A program made the translations under genes and the position numbers. A stretch of 64,000 nucleotides of DNA from Cepaea nemoralis (Eukaryota; Mollusca; Gastropoda; Stylommatophora; Helicidae): the NCBI GenBank assembly GCA_014155875.1, contig JACEFZ010004192.1, positions 310,001-374,000 on the forward strand. Direction: 5' to 3'. The notes under the pieces are model-generated. The model saw only the letters and a program-made list of their open reading frames with translations, was not told the DNA's origin and did not search any database. Positions 29,101 to 34,263 of this stretch are shown here, one piece after another; the stretch's first letter is position 1, and each line of letters starts with the position of its first letter.

Positions 29101-32083
29101 TGTCAACATCTTGTATCACACACAGGCACTCTCGCTTCTTCATCCGCACCCAAAGAAACACCAGTTGTGCAGATGGTACATTCCGTATATTATCATCAAG
29201 ATAATTTACATCTTATACCCAGGCGGTGGCTGCCTGGACAAATATACAGATGCCACCTTATATACAATTATCACACACAGTCAATTGCTCAACTCTACAC
29301 TCATTATCTTCAACTAGCGCTCTCGCAAACTAAGCATTTGCACTCGGAAATACACAAGTGTCCTCCTCTGAAAACTGTCTGGCCCCGTCTGACGTTTTCC
29401 AGCCAGTTGGCTGGCCTTGTCGCCCTAGACCCCGTGCTGTCTGTAAACCGAAACCCCCCCCCCCCCATGCTGCCCTACCCTGTTGGGCCTTTTAAGCTGA
29501 AATGTTACAGAAAAGTTACTAGAATATCGTGGACCAAGAAGAAGACAAATACTGTCATTCTACCAGATCTGAACATGGAAGGAAAGCGGCTCATAAACAG
29601 CGTGATGTCTCTGAAACTGAACTACTTTGGCCATAGCAAGCTCCACAGTGGCTTGGTAGGAGCAGTGATGGAGGGCATGGGTCCTGGAAGTGGCTTGATA
29701 GGAACAGTGATGGAGGGCATGGGTCCTGGAAGTGGCTTGATAGGAACAGTGATGGAGGACATGGGTCCTGGAAGTGGCTTGGTAGGAACAGTGATGGAGG
29801 GCATGGGTCCTGGAAGTGGCTTGATAGGAACAGTGATGGAGGGCATGGGTCCTGGAAGTGGCTTGATAGGAACAGTGATGGAGGGCATGGGTCCTAGAAG
29901 TGGCTTGATAGGAACAGTGATGGAGGGCATGGGTCCTGGAAGTGGCTTGGTAGGAACAGTGATGGAGGACATGGGTCCTGGAAGTGGCTTGGTAGGAACA
30001 GTGATGGAGGGCATGGGTCCTGGAAGTGGTTTGGTAGGAACAGTGATGGAGGGCATGGGTCCTGGAAGTGGCTTGATAGGAACAGTGATGGAGGGCATGG
30101 GTCCTGGAAGTGGCTTGATAGGAACAGTGATGGAGGGCATGGGTCCTGGAAGTGGCTTGATAGGAACAGTGATGGAGGGCATGGGTCCTGGAAGACGAGG
30201 CTGGGATGGACAGGCAGGAAGACGGACACAGTATATTGCAGAAACTTGTGGGCATGAGGGTGGAGAGGCTGGGGAGATAGTAAGAAACCATGAGGGTGGA
30301 GAGGCTGGGGAGATACTAAGAAACCATGAGGGTGGAGAGGCTGGGGAGATAGTAAGAAACCATGAGGGTGGAGAGGCTGGGGAGATAGTAAGAAACCATG
30401 AGACTTTTCAGCAGGCCATGATGAGAGTGATGTACTGGGAAGGACCTGCTGCATGATGATAAGCAAATATATCGAGGTCGCCATGGCTGAATGGATAAGT
30501 GTGTCCTCGCTTAAACTTCCGGTGCGCTGATGTTGAGGTAGCGGGTTCAACCCCTACACCGTCCTTGAGTTGGGGATGTAAATTACAGGCCACTCAGAAG
30601 TCGGAGTGGGTTCACCTGATGGGACACTGGTAAAAGGGAAAGCTAATCCACATGCAAAAATCAGCCCAGTGCACCAGAAATAGGACGACGTATACAGACT
30701 ACACTTGAGTTCAAAGCGAGTGAATGAAACAAAACATTTTAACAATAAATATATATAAAGGGCCTGTAACCACACCAAGAGGCTACTGGGTACATGATGT
30801 TAACCATATATTTAATACATTTTAAACAGGACGGTACTCCATTAGTGATGTCATCACAATTATGCAGGTCAACTTTACTTAGGAAATTTTCTACCACAAA
30901 GAGGAGCTGAATATATACCACATTATATGTCAGAAGGAAAGTATGAAATGTTTGGTTCTTGAATTCAAGTATAGCCCGTATATGCGCTGCTATCTCTAGT
31001 AGGTTCCACCACAGGGGACCACATTGGAATGATGTCTGCATGTGGATTAGCTTTCCATATTACCAGTGTTCCTCACCATCAGGTGAACCCACTCCGGCTT
31101 CGGAGGTATTGAACCTGTTCGGCTGTATGGCAATGTATCTTGGAATGTGAACAACCACATCAGGAAGAGCTTGGAGGCAGCGGAAATGTAGTTTATGAAA
31201 TGGATGCTGTGAATACCCTGGATTGCCAGTGCAAACAGAAGAAGAGGACAGTGAAAGTAGGACATTATACATAACTATAAGAAAGAGACACTGAGCCAGT
31301 GTCCCTTACTAAGGACCTTATATAATGAGACAGACATTAGAGGACATCACGATGACTGGACAGTGGTAGAAGAGGCACAGGCAGACAAGAGAAATTATAT
31401 TCGATTGGCTCAGATAATGGCATAGCGGAATATCCTCTGGGGAATATCATCAGGGTGAGTATCATAGCAGAATTGATCCTGAACACCAGGATATGAGGTG
31501 AGACATGAATGCCTGCGCCACTTTGCAAGGTGCACAATGATGATGGTGACAATATACCCAGTACGTCTCATGGAACATTGGTCCTTCACCTAACTTGTTG
31601 AGACTCAAGAGTAGCTTAAGACTGCACTACATAAACAATTTCTAGTGAATAAATGGCAGCAGTTGCCCTTTGCTTCCTATCCTATCTCTGACATACAGTA
31701 ACGGTAATTCACTGATACGTGACCAAGCTATGAATGACAATGATCCCCCCGCCCACACTCAGAATAACTAATGATTTGAACAAACTTACCCAAGAAGGAA
31801 GATCCTCCACTCTAGCCAGTATGACATCCTTCTCATTCTTTGCGATATCTTGTGAAATAGCGATCTTGTGGCGTTTCGCGGTTGTATTTTTCTCCTTCCA
31901 CACGAAAACCACTAGAAGAAGCCACAACCAGCTGACGGAAAACTTACAGTAACCAACCAACCATACTAACGACACAACCCCAGCTAGCTTAAAATACCTC
32001 TGAACAACTTGCATCAACAAAGTATCTTCCACTACTGTCTTTCGTGGGCCCTTTTGCGAAGGCTGTTTCGGCGTTTTAGCCAT
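5154..32083 (-). CDS. Esyt: Extended synaptotagmin gene, 5' half (membrane hairpin + SMP domain), eight exons
   Basis: E-Syts are ER-anchored tethers that move glycerolipids at ER-plasma membrane contacts through an SMP domain and bind the plasma membrane through C2 domains. Minus-strand exons at 31790-32083, 23718-23759, 17721-17858, 15902-15975, 13479-13545, 11950-12039, 5872-5927 and 5154-5274 have GT-AG borders and join without a phase error into 294 codons. Residues 1-30 are a basic N-terminus, about 32-62 a hydrophobic hairpin, and 99-294 a full SMP domain (motifs [40 protein letters not shown]). The frame is still open at the last donor, so C2 exons should follow beyond the window start; none was found in 1-5150. 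Introns are packed with repeats. Family assignment is firm; the ESYT1/2/3 orthologue is not decided. All exon joins are mine by eye. Confidence 0.9.
5308..5395. repeat. 19-bp tandem repeat, four units
   Basis: Four units of GATGGATGATATGAGCAAG with small changes, immediately before a polypurine tract, inside intron 7 of the E-Syt SMP half. Confidence 0.85.
5396..5825. repeat. Polypurine (GAA/GGA) tract
   Basis: About 430 bp of GAAGAA, GGAGAA and AAAGAA-type sequence with few pyrimidines on the plus strand. The Phe/Leu/Ser-rich minus-strand frames here come from composition. The tract sits about 45 bp from the donor of E-Syt exon 7. Confidence 0.85.
5872..5927 (-). CDS. Esyt: E-Syt exon 7: SMP domain
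   Basis: 56 nt; 18 codons plus two bases before donor GTATGT. It encodes [18 protein letters not shown], the conserved D-x-D-F-D-L-T ... D-L-P-G-L segment of E-Syt SMP domains. The split codon (AG+T, Ser) is completed by exon 8. Confidence 0.9.
6225..6790 (-). pseudogene. RTE-like LINE, 3' end (5'-truncated)
   Basis: Minus strand encodes [20 protein letters not shown], then [17 protein letters not shown] and a DRE-like block, the typical C-terminal tail of RTE-type endonuclease/reverse transcriptases (K-Y-F-G-H ... G-R-G-R-P). A CATT-type simple repeat at about 6230-6240 would be the 3' tail. The upstream part to 6790 reads as decayed RT. Confidence 0.7.
6791..7158. other. Intronic sequence with a short duplicated motif
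   Basis: GGTTAAAATAACTG with a following CAGAC recurs at about 6187, 6806 and 6858, a trace of an old short tandem or dispersed repeat around the LINE fragment. Nothing coding. Confidence 0.4.
7170..7311 (+). mobile_element. SINE-like family C copy with target-site duplication
   Basis: Begins CCCGGGAAGGTTAACCCGG and ends in (GAA)n. Direct repeats GAACACTACAC flank it (7159-7169 and 7312-7322). The hairpin arms CATCCGGA and TCCGGATG separated by a short A-rich loop are perfect in this copy (about 7271-7292). Confidence 0.85.
7443..7530 (-). mobile_element. SINE family B fragment
   Basis: Contains TTACAGGACGTTGCAGTCAA, characteristic of the SINE at 22436, 45470, 59236 and 63820, then diverges into unrelated sequence. 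Confidence 0.6.
7690..8405. repeat. Composite tandem array: retroposon tail plus long (CT)n, four units
   Basis: A unit of roughly 150-220 bp is repeated four times. Each has CAGTGCATTAGAAACAGA, a GAGTAGAGAGAAAA stretch, GTGTGCCCAAATTTTAG, CCTTGAAAGTAAAGTTTG and then (CT)n. The (CT)n lengths vary from about 20 to 90 bp between units. An isolated relative of the non-CT part lies at 3840-3900. Confidence 0.9.
8406..9160. other. Intronic AT-rich sequence
   Basis: No gene, exon or clear repeat apart from two short GA-rich patches near 8480 and 8525-8545. Lies in intron 6 of the E-Syt SMP half. Confidence 0.5.
9172..9303 (-). mobile_element. SINE-like family C copy, diverged
   Basis: Minus-orientation copy: CTTCTTCTTCTGCGCTC at one end and TTGACCGGGTTACCCATCC at the other. 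A near-perfect direct repeat (TGTT, then C or G, then ATGTGTTT) flanks it at 9159-9171 and 9304-9316. Confidence 0.65.
9301..9530 (+). mobile_element. SINE family D copy
   Basis: Shares the body ACCAGGAAATATTCTGGAAG, GTGATTGGTCTATACAAATA and AATATGTCTCATGG with copies at 35112-35345 and 57100-57265. The tRNA-like 5' end is lost where it meets the family C insertion. Confidence 0.65.
9560..9965. repeat. Degenerate ~25-bp repeats (CATGACCTAAATTATG type)
   Basis: Motifs such as CATGACCTAAATTATGCA and TACTGAGCCATG recur irregularly through 9580-9960 and again at 10370-10460 with CCATAATGGAATTAT. They look like an old minisatellite broken by substitutions. Confidence 0.55.
10461..11070. other. 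Intronic sequence without recognised feature
   Basis: AT-rich and unique-looking. No exon of E-Syt, no RT motif and no SINE promoter was recognised. Confidence 0.4.
11075..11280 (-). mobile_element. SINE-like repeat, family F copy
   Basis: Shares GGCCTTGTAGTCTACTCTTT, then TTTGCAATTTCCTA and CATGCACAACTTGCACA, with 28505-28740 and 28255-28490. Those copies carry a clear tRNA-like B box in the minus orientation; here that end is diverged. Confidence 0.5.
11281..11940. other. Intronic sequence without recognised feature
   Basis: No exon or repeat recognised in this stretch just before E-Syt exon 6. The short open frames on both strands lack family similarity. Confidence 0.4.
11950..12039 (-). 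CDS. Esyt: E-Syt exon 6: SMP domain
   Basis: 90 nt, phase 0 at both ends, acceptor after GGCCACAG and donor GTAAGT. It encodes [20 protein letters not shown] followed by [10 protein letters not shown]. The G-T-L-R-V motif and the final F-L-N-N-P match the E-Syt SMP core. Confidence 0.92.
12172..12450 (+). mobile_element. SINE-like repeat, family G copy
   Basis: GGCTCTGCATGGCAAAGTG, a CTCACACTCTAAAGGTCATG segment followed by GGGTTCG (B-box-like), and then CATGAGTGCAATTTT and CCCTGGGG. The same order appears at 48300-48480. Confidence 0.55.
12455..12665 (+). mobile_element. tRNA-like SINE copy, family unassigned
   Basis: CAGAGGCACAGTAGTTAGTG followed about 40 bp later by AGTTCGAGTTCAATCTTC suggests degraded A and B boxes. 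The downstream GGGATCGACCCAACCTCATA would be the SINE body. Only one copy was noticed. Confidence 0.4.
12735..12935. repeat. 75-bp tandem repeat, about 2.6 units
   Basis: Units contain CTCACAGTATTGTTTCTTCT, ATGTATTCTATCCCCCCTGA and GGAGTATAA. The 75-bp period keeps one frame open, but there is no support for a protein. Confidence 0.85.
12936..13100 (-). mobile_element. Interspersed repeat family H copy
   Basis: Pyrimidine-rich sequence (CACCTCCTGCAACTCCCTCC, CATCTCTGTCTCTAG, GGACCATCTAG) shared with 21060-21240, 45990-46150 and 53900-54085. Possibly the non-coding end of a LINE; orientation is uncertain. Confidence 0.5.
13479..13545 (-). CDS. Esyt: E-Syt exon 5: SMP domain
   Basis: 67 nt. 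The first base completes the codon split after exon 4, then 22 codons encode [20 protein letters not shown] and LR up to donor GTGAGT. E-Syts carry a matching strand pair (D-x-x-I-x-V-x-V-K-G) here. Confidence 0.9.
13778..14062 (+). mobile_element. SINE family A, full copy (tRNA-derived)
   Basis: A tRNA-like head with GAATGGATAAGAGCG (A-box region) and GCGGGTTCAACCC (B box) is followed by the body CTTGGGGATGTAAACTGCAA, GGAGTGGGTTCACCTGATGG and CTAATCCACATG. The long gap between boxes suits a Leu/Ser-type ancestor. Copies lie at 30477-30730 and 37117-37340 (plus) and 33430-33650 (minus). Confidence 0.8.
14063..15080. other. Intronic AT-rich sequence
   Basis: About 1 kb of intron 4 of the E-Syt SMP half with A/T runs near 14520-14545 and 14580-14640. 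A segment at 14190-14290 (TGGCTGCAATGAGTCTCCAA) resembles 37370-37400, hinting at one more dispersed repeat. No gene recognised. Confidence 0.4.
15085..15200 (-). mobile_element. SINE family D fragment
   Basis: GTGCTCAGTATCACACTGGC, ACTTCCCAGAACATTTCC and GGTACCCATGTTGTGCTAGG match the minus-orientation copies at 3195-3345 and 63400-63500. Confidence 0.55.
15715..15815 (-). mobile_element. tRNA-like SINE head
   Basis: The reverse strand reads GCTGTGGTATCATAGTTGAT, then about 35 bp, then CTGGGTTCGATTCCCA, a textbook B box. Upstream of it on the plus axis (15352-15715), both strands contain frames over 80 codons, probably the body of the same or a linked repeat, with no family motif I recognise. 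Confidence 0.55.
15902..15975 (-). CDS. Esyt: E-Syt exon 4: SMP domain
   Basis: 74 nt, entering in phase 0 and leaving two bases (AA) at donor GTAAGT. It encodes [20 protein letters not shown] and DLEL. The P-R-V-x-G-V-K-V motif is the conserved SMP strand. The split codon is completed by the first base of exon 5. Confidence 0.92.
16095..16160. repeat. 19-bp tandem repeat, three units
   Basis: Three copies of GAGGACAGTTGCAGTGA in a row, in intron 3 of the E-Syt SMP half. Confidence 0.85.
16200..16600 (-). pseudogene. Decayed LINE RT fragment, split by a family C SINE
   Basis: Minus strand gives [18 protein letters not shown] at the 16214-16290 end and the same YDYRLDYE-type segment as 60-310 at 16490-16590. 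The element is the same family as the LINE at 60-850. A family C element (16312-16455) interrupts it. One residue of the catalytic A-D-D is lost. Confidence 0.65.
16312..16455 (+). mobile_element. SINE-like family C copy inserted in a LINE fragment
   Basis: Begins CCCTGGGAAGGTTAACCCGG and ends in a GAAGAAG tail. AAATCAATC lies on both sides (about 16304-16312 and 16454-16463), a target-site duplication inside RT sequence, which dates this insertion as younger than the LINE fragment. Confidence 0.75.
16612..16815. repeat. ~33-bp degenerate minisatellite, about six units
   Basis: Units of the form GCAACTAACTCACACAAAAT plus CAACAGCTAT with changes in nearly every copy. Confidence 0.8.
17540..17602. 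repeat. (GAT)n microsatellite
   Basis: About 60 bp of GAT/GAC trinucleotides. Asp-, Met- and Ser-rich frames over it are artefacts. Confidence 0.95.
17721..17858 (-). CDS. Esyt: E-Syt exon 3: SMP domain
   Basis: 138 nt, phase 0, acceptor after CTGTTTCAG and donor GTGAGT. It encodes 46 residues from [16 protein letters not shown] to SQIDLGDI. The pattern (WPY, a helix, then a strand with DLG) is that of SMP domains of E-Syts, and it continues exon 2 with no gap. Confidence 0.92.
18192..18301 (-). mobile_element. 5'-truncated RTE 3' end
   Basis: Near-identical to 24742-24848, the 3' end of the large RTE: (ATC)n tail, then AAGTGCCGTGCCGGCTGGCG and CATGGCTCTCC. About 110 bp survive. It shows the same family mobilised more than once. 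Confidence 0.8.
18395..20050. repeat. 1.65-kb polypyrimidine (CTCCTC) tract
   Basis: Almost entirely C and T on the plus strand, built of CTCCTC and CTTCCTCC. The only regular interruptions are CTTCACATTCC, CTCTACCTCC and CTCATCC blocks, which give a loose higher-order pattern from about 19020. The Ser/Pro/Leu frames of nearly 600 codons on the plus strand and Glu/Gly/Arg frames on the minus are consequences of composition. Mirror symmetry makes triplex (H-DNA) possible. Confidence 0.95.
20075..20525 (+). repeat. ~110-bp tandem units with (CAGA)n spacers, four copies
   Basis: Each unit has GGGAACGGGAACTTATATGA, CTACTTATATGAATTAAAT, GAGATGCTCCCCACCA and GGGCCGGGTCAG. Variable (CAGA)n/(TAGA)n runs separate them. 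The last unit ends at AGCTAG, the presumed element terminus. Confidence 0.85.
20526..21055. repeat. (AT)n then TGTG/TATG-rich block
   Basis: A short (AT)n run at 20548-20567 leads into about 480 bp of degenerate (TG)n, (ATGT)n and GTGCATG. Cys/Val-rich and His/Thr-rich frames on either strand are artefacts. Z-DNA potential is high. Confidence 0.9.
21060..21240 (-). mobile_element. Interspersed repeat family H copy
   Basis: CAGAGCCCTCTATCTCCTCC, TATTACTCATCAATGTC, TGGGTTCCAGAGGAAGG and an end near TGAGAAAACCTG. Parallel to 53900-54085 and 55385-55500. Confidence 0.5.
21270..21440 (+). mobile_element. SINE family E copy
   Basis: GCGGATGCTTTAGCGTAATG followed by GTTAGGACGTTGTGCTGA is tRNA-like at the A box. 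The same sequence in inverse orientation at 22590-22690 forms an inverted pair about 1.3 kb apart. Confidence 0.6.
21441..22430. other. Intronic sequence with a poly(C) run
   Basis: Mostly AT-rich. Contains a duplicated AAGGAAGGAGGGTG motif near 22035-22070 and poly(C) at about 22312-22329. No exon recognised in this part of intron 2 of the E-Syt SMP half. Confidence 0.4.
22436..22590 (-). mobile_element. SINE family B copy
   Basis: GTTGCGTATCCCTTACAGGA, CGTTGCAGTCAACACCAGC, TGTACTAGGCAAGTGTTACG and GTTTGCCATTGCTTTCTGAA. At least nine copies or fragments lie in the window in both orientations. Confidence 0.8.
22590..22690 (-). mobile_element. SINE family E copy, inverted relative to 21270
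   Basis: Reverse complement reads GCGGGTGCTTTGGTGTAATG then GTTAGGACGTTGTGTTGACA. It abuts the family B copy. Confidence 0.6.
22960..23155 (+). mobile_element. SINE family B copy
   Basis: CACAGCTGCGGGCAATTTGG, GAAAGCAATGGCAAACTACT, CATCCTGTGAAGGATATGCA. Plus-orientation counterpart of 22436-22590. Confidence 0.8.
23156..23710. repeat. CA-rich degenerate tandem sequence
   Basis: Loose repeats of ACACTCACCCACACC, CACACACTTCCAT and CCTCCC with 20-60 bp spacing run up to the donor of E-Syt exon 2. Confidence 0.7.
23718..23759 (-). CDS. Esyt: E-Syt exon 2: start of the SMP domain
   Basis: This 42-nt exon has phase 0 at both ends, an acceptor after CCACAG and donor GTAAGA. It encodes [14 protein letters not shown], matching the conserved E-Syt motif at the head of the SMP domain. 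It is too short for ORF calling but unambiguous by motif and splice sites. Confidence 0.92.
23855..23960 (-). mobile_element. SINE-like family C copy, old
   Basis: GATTGTGTTGTGCCTGATTA, GCCTGACACATTCAAC and TTTCAGCATTAGAG align to the family C core but most CG sites and the tail are lost. Confidence 0.45.
24612..24735 (+). mobile_element. SINE family B, first part (split by RTE)
   Basis: GGCGTTCGAAACGCAGCTGC (B-box-like), then TCAGAAAGCAATGGCAAACT. The SINE resumes at 28021 after the 3.3-kb RTE, with CAATGGCAAACT present on both sides. Confidence 0.85.
24750..25586 (-). pseudogene. RTE reverse transcriptase, C-terminal part
   Basis: 278 open codons carrying [13 protein letters not shown] (palm motif C), [34 protein letters not shown] and the terminal [10 protein letters not shown] and [10 protein letters not shown] blocks. 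It is in the same frame as 25638-26438 but separated by a TGA and a TAG around the conserved [12 protein letters not shown] motif. Confidence 0.9.
25638..26438 (-). pseudogene. RTE reverse transcriptase, N-terminal part
   Basis: 266 codons with [30 protein letters not shown] and [16 protein letters not shown] (palm motif A). It ends at a TGA placed where the family has R-Q-G-C. Confidence 0.9.
26486..26893 (-). pseudogene. RTE linker between endonuclease and RT
   Basis: 135 codons starting with the last endonuclease motif ([14 protein letters not shown]) and continuing as a Lys-rich helical linker. Frameshifted relative to both neighbours. Confidence 0.85.
26877..27807 (-). pseudogene. RTE AP-like endonuclease domain
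   Basis: Two overlapping frames (27807-27211 and 27263-26877) carry the EEP-fold motifs: [54 protein letters not shown] and QIDYIL. The catalytic Asn, Glu, Asp and His positions are all present. One frameshift lies near 27230. Confidence 0.88.
28021..28078 (+). mobile_element. SINE family B, second part (split by RTE)
   Basis: GAACGTAAAAACTTGCCTAG, TACATCAACAGCAGCTGAAA. It completes the copy begun at 24612. Confidence 0.8.
28255..28490 (-). mobile_element. tRNA-derived SINE, family F, well preserved
   Basis: The minus strand reads GGGGCTGTGTGGTCTTGAGG (A-box region) and GGTCCCGGGTTCAAGCCCCG (B box), then a body ending in GCAGTTGGAAATCG. The GC-rich B box makes it one of the least decayed SINE heads in the window. 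Confidence 0.8.
28505..28734 (-). mobile_element. SINE family F copy, older
   Basis: Parallel to 28255-28490: CCTGCAGTCTGCTCTTTACA, GGGATTTTAACGTGCACAAC, and in reverse CTGGGTTTGAACCCCAGC as B box. It is followed at once by the family C insertion. Confidence 0.7.
28746..28886 (+). mobile_element. SINE-like family C copy with target-site duplication
   Basis: CCCCGGGAAGGTTAACCCGG to (AAG)n. Direct repeats GACTCTGATAC at 28735-28745 and 28887-28897 flank it exactly. Confidence 0.87.
29644..30189 (+). repeat. 42-bp minisatellite, 13 units, in frame with LINE ORF
   Basis: Thirteen exact-length 42-bp units (GGAAGTGGCTTGATAGGAAC, then AGTGATGGAGGGCATGGG and TCCT). Changes are limited to a few positions (ATA/GTA, GGC/GAC). 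No indels, so all units keep frame on both strands. Confidence 0.97.
30256..30399 (+). repeat. 36-bp minisatellite, four units, in frame with LINE ORF
   Basis: Four units of GAGGGTGGAGAGGCTGGGGA plus GATAGTAAGAAACCAT, with one A/C-type change. Confidence 0.97.
30477..30730 (+). mobile_element. SINE family A, full copy
   Basis: GCCATGGCTGAATGGATAAG (A-box region), GTAGCGGGTTCAACCCCTAC (B box), then GGAGTGGGTTCACCTGATGG and CTAATCCACATGC. It ends in an A/T-rich tail near 30750. Confidence 0.82.
30760..31780. other. Intronic sequence with a SINE A fragment
   Basis: A minus-orientation family A piece lies at about 31040-31110 (TTACCAGTGTTCCTCACCAT, CAGGTGAACCCACTCCG). The rest up to E-Syt exon 1 has no recognised exon or repeat. 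Confidence 0.45.
31790..32083 (-). CDS. Esyt: E-Syt exon 1: start codon, N-terminus and ER membrane hairpin
   Basis: The ATG at 32083 opens 98 codons up to donor GTAAGT. The peptide begins [11 protein letters not shown] hydrophobic stretch at residues 32-62 contains a short polar break (GYCKFS), as expected for the hairpin that anchors E-Syts in the ER. It ends in EDLPSW, which continues directly into VNFPDVER of exon 2, a conserved E-Syt junction. The upstream 200 bases hold no other in-frame start that I can support. Confidence 0.92.
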
Positions 32084-32510
32084 TGCTTTTTAAATTAATT
32101 ACTCCAAGAATAAAAGTGTGCTATGAATAATTTAAACCCCGAGTGAATAAATGTTGTTCAACCATCTAAATAAACTTTTCCCGTGAAATGGAAACCTCTC
32201 TGCTTTCTTCCGTATCTGTCTGCAGACGACGGACGGCTCGGCGAATGTCTTATACAGCCAGATTTTTCACAAACATCAAGTTGAAATTTAAATTCACAAC
32301 TGTGTGATAGACAGTATCTCATATACATTATAAATTATTATAACGTATATTGAAAAACGATACCTATGAAAAATTATACACGAAAACAATGCTAACTGTG
32401 TAACGTATAATATTACTAGGGGGGGGGGGGGGGGGGTGACATAAAATATAATAAATAACTTTCAACTTGCTTAATCGCATAAGGTAGAGTGAAGAAAGGT
32501 AAGCCAATGT
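32084..32510. other. Upstream flank of E-Syt exon 1
   Basis: This stretch precedes the start codon of the SMP-half gene on the minus strand and should hold its 5' UTR and promoter. It is AT-rich with a poly(G) run at about 32420-32437. I see no TATA box or initiator I would defend, and no exon of the C2-half gene. Confidence 0.35.
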
Positions 32511-32519
32511 TTGTTCCTG

Positions 32520-33065
32520 AGTGATTCAGTGAGCATGATTCCAAGGGTTGAGGCGGGTTCTATATGCAGTCAGTGGTTTGATTAGCTGCAGAGGTCCTCT
32601 GTTCATGTGGGAGTTGAGGGAAAAGAACGAGCTAATAAACTTGCTGACGCATATGTAAGGTGGGGGGGGGGGGGAGCACCTATGGACACGTCCGGAGTGC
32701 AAGGATGCTAATACTAATACTAATGCAACAGATAACTGACTAAAAGTAATCCAAAGCCGAAGTGGTACTACACCAGTGGGGTTGGGGGGGGGGGGGTCTT
32801 GAAGCCAAGATATGAACCATAAATAAGCATTAGAAAGTAATGAGTGCGGGGAGAAGATGAGAAGAAAGAAATAGATATTAGAGGACTTCTTCAACCGTTT
32901 CACAATTAGAAAACAAAGACCACAAGTTTAATAAACTAAAGATGGGAGATACTGACGAATGTAACTGTGGAAATGGTAAAATGACAGCTAAACATTTGTT
33001 GCGGGGGTGTCCAACATACATATGCAGGACAGAGAAAACAAGCTTAACTTAAGATGATTGTTGAT
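32520..33065 (+). pseudogene. LINE RNase H-like C-terminal fragment with CCHC-like block
   Basis: Plus strand reads SSVHVGVEGKERANKLADAY (RNase H: H-x-G-x-x-G-N-E-x-A-D-x-L-A pattern), then later DECNCGNGKMTAKHLLRGCP, the Cys/His block that follows RNase H in several LINE clades. Poly(G) runs (32660-32676, 32784-32798) interrupt it. Dead copy. Confidence 0.65.
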
Positions 33066-33189
33066 TTCTTTGCATTCATTCATATAGACGTCTGAAGGTG
33101 AGAAAATAAGCAGAATAATATCTATCCACAGCAGTTTATCTAACTATGTATAATAGTTAATGTCGCCCGTGCGTTACCGAAGTCCAGAA

Positions 33190-33400
33190 GGAAAGCACAA
33201 AATAGTAACACTGTAATCTACCATGCATGTCGTAAGAGGCGACAAGGAGGTGTGGTGTGAGACTAATTTCATCCTGCAGAAAATTTAGCTGTACAAATCC
33301 AACCAATCGGAAACAAGGCTCAAGAGAACTTGGCGTTAGTTGACTTTTTTGTTTTTTGTTTTGGCGCTCGTTCTGAACTCAAGCGTAGTCTCTACACACT
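33190..33400 (+). mobile_element. Interspersed repeat shared with 42960-43130
   Basis: CATGTCGTAAGAGGCGACAA, GTGTGAGACTAATTTCATCC and AAATCCAACCAATCGGAAAC match the order at 42960-43130 (AAGGTGACTAAGGAGG, TTCAACCAATCAAGCAC). Family unknown. Confidence 0.55.
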
Positions 33401-33429
33401 ATTTTCAGTAGTGCTGAACTGAATTTTAC

Positions 33430-33650
33430 GAGTGGATTAGCTTTCCTTATTAAAAATGTCCCTCGCCATCAGGCGAACCCACTCCGACTTCAGAGGTACT
33501 TGTAATTTACGTCCCCAAGTCAAGGACGAGATGTCAACATTTTAGTCCAACTGTCCTGTGTAGGGGTTGAACCCCTTACCTCGGCATCAGCACACCGGAT
33601 GTTTAAAAACACGCGTTTTATCCATTTGGCCATGCTGACCTCCGTGAGCT
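33430..33650 (-). mobile_element. SINE family A copy
   Basis: GGATTAGCTTTCCTTATT, CAGGCGAACCCACTCCGACT, GTAGGGGTTGAACCCC (B box, reverse) and TTTATCCATTTGGCCATGCT (A-box region, reverse). Confidence 0.82.
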
Positions 33651-33682
33651 GATTTAAGACCTATCCTATGCTTCACTGGGAG

Positions 33683-33772
33683 ATGAGAAGAAGAAGAAGA
33701 AGAAGAAGAAGAAGAAGAAGAAGAAGAAGAAGAAGAAGAAGAAGAAGAAGAAGAAGAAGAAGAAGAAGAAGA
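33683..33772. repeat. (GAA)n microsatellite
   Basis: About 29 uninterrupted AAG/GAA triplets. Confidence 0.97.
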
Positions 33773-34260
33773 TGACGTTATTAATGTAATGGTGGTGGTG
33801 GTGTTATCTATCCAGCGATCCAGTCACGCCTGGGCCTCTGCCCCTCAGCTTAGTGTGGTATAGTGATGCATGCAAGTGCTCATAAGTTATTGTATTGTCC
33901 CATATAAAGTGTTCATTTAGTCTAATTTTGGTGGAAGCAGTAATTTCTCACATCTGTAAGATTTGGACACATACGCCTCTTCAAGTGATCTTGTCGACTG
34001 AAGTGGCCAACTATTCCTCTCTACAGCCCTCAATTTCTTATTTTGTTTATAACTTCAAGCAGCATCATCTTTTCATTGTATGATATGCGACTGTCCATCT
34101 TTTACACTCTCCTATCTTTGATCTCATGTACTGATCAACTGTTTAAGACATATTCTTGGTTTTCTCTTCTCATGGCGTGACCAAAGATTCCTGGTCATTT
34201 CTTTCTGGTGTTCACGAGAAATTTCTTTTTGTTTTTTTTAAACCTTTGGTACATTAGACA
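33773..34260. other. Intergenic stretch with RTE traces
   Basis: 34080-34230 resembles, in minus orientation, the finger-like region just before the RTE C-terminus (CTTCTCATGGCGTGACCAAA, compare 24940-24965). The rest is unassigned. No C2C exon was found here. Confidence 0.4.
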
Positions 34261-34263
34261 AAT

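Larger units (their letters stand above)
29470..30456 (+). pseudogene. LINE C-terminal end with two internal minisatellites
   Basis: The last part of a long open frame (29068-30456) reads [18 protein letters not shown], then [16 protein letters not shown], the K-x-x-Y-F-G-H block of RTE-like LINE tails, and ends [19 protein letters not shown], the family terminus. Between them lie thirteen 14-residue units ([14 protein letters not shown]) and four 12-residue units ([12 protein letters not shown]), both expanded from LINE sequence. The part of the frame before 29470 is unrelated. An RT fragment turned repeat, not a host gene. Confidence 0.8.

Noticed and set aside
29560..30550. Minus-strand frames of 186-243 codons with repeated Pro/Ser/His units
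   Set aside because: Shadows of the 42-bp and 36-bp repeats; the plus strand carries the recognisable LINE ends.
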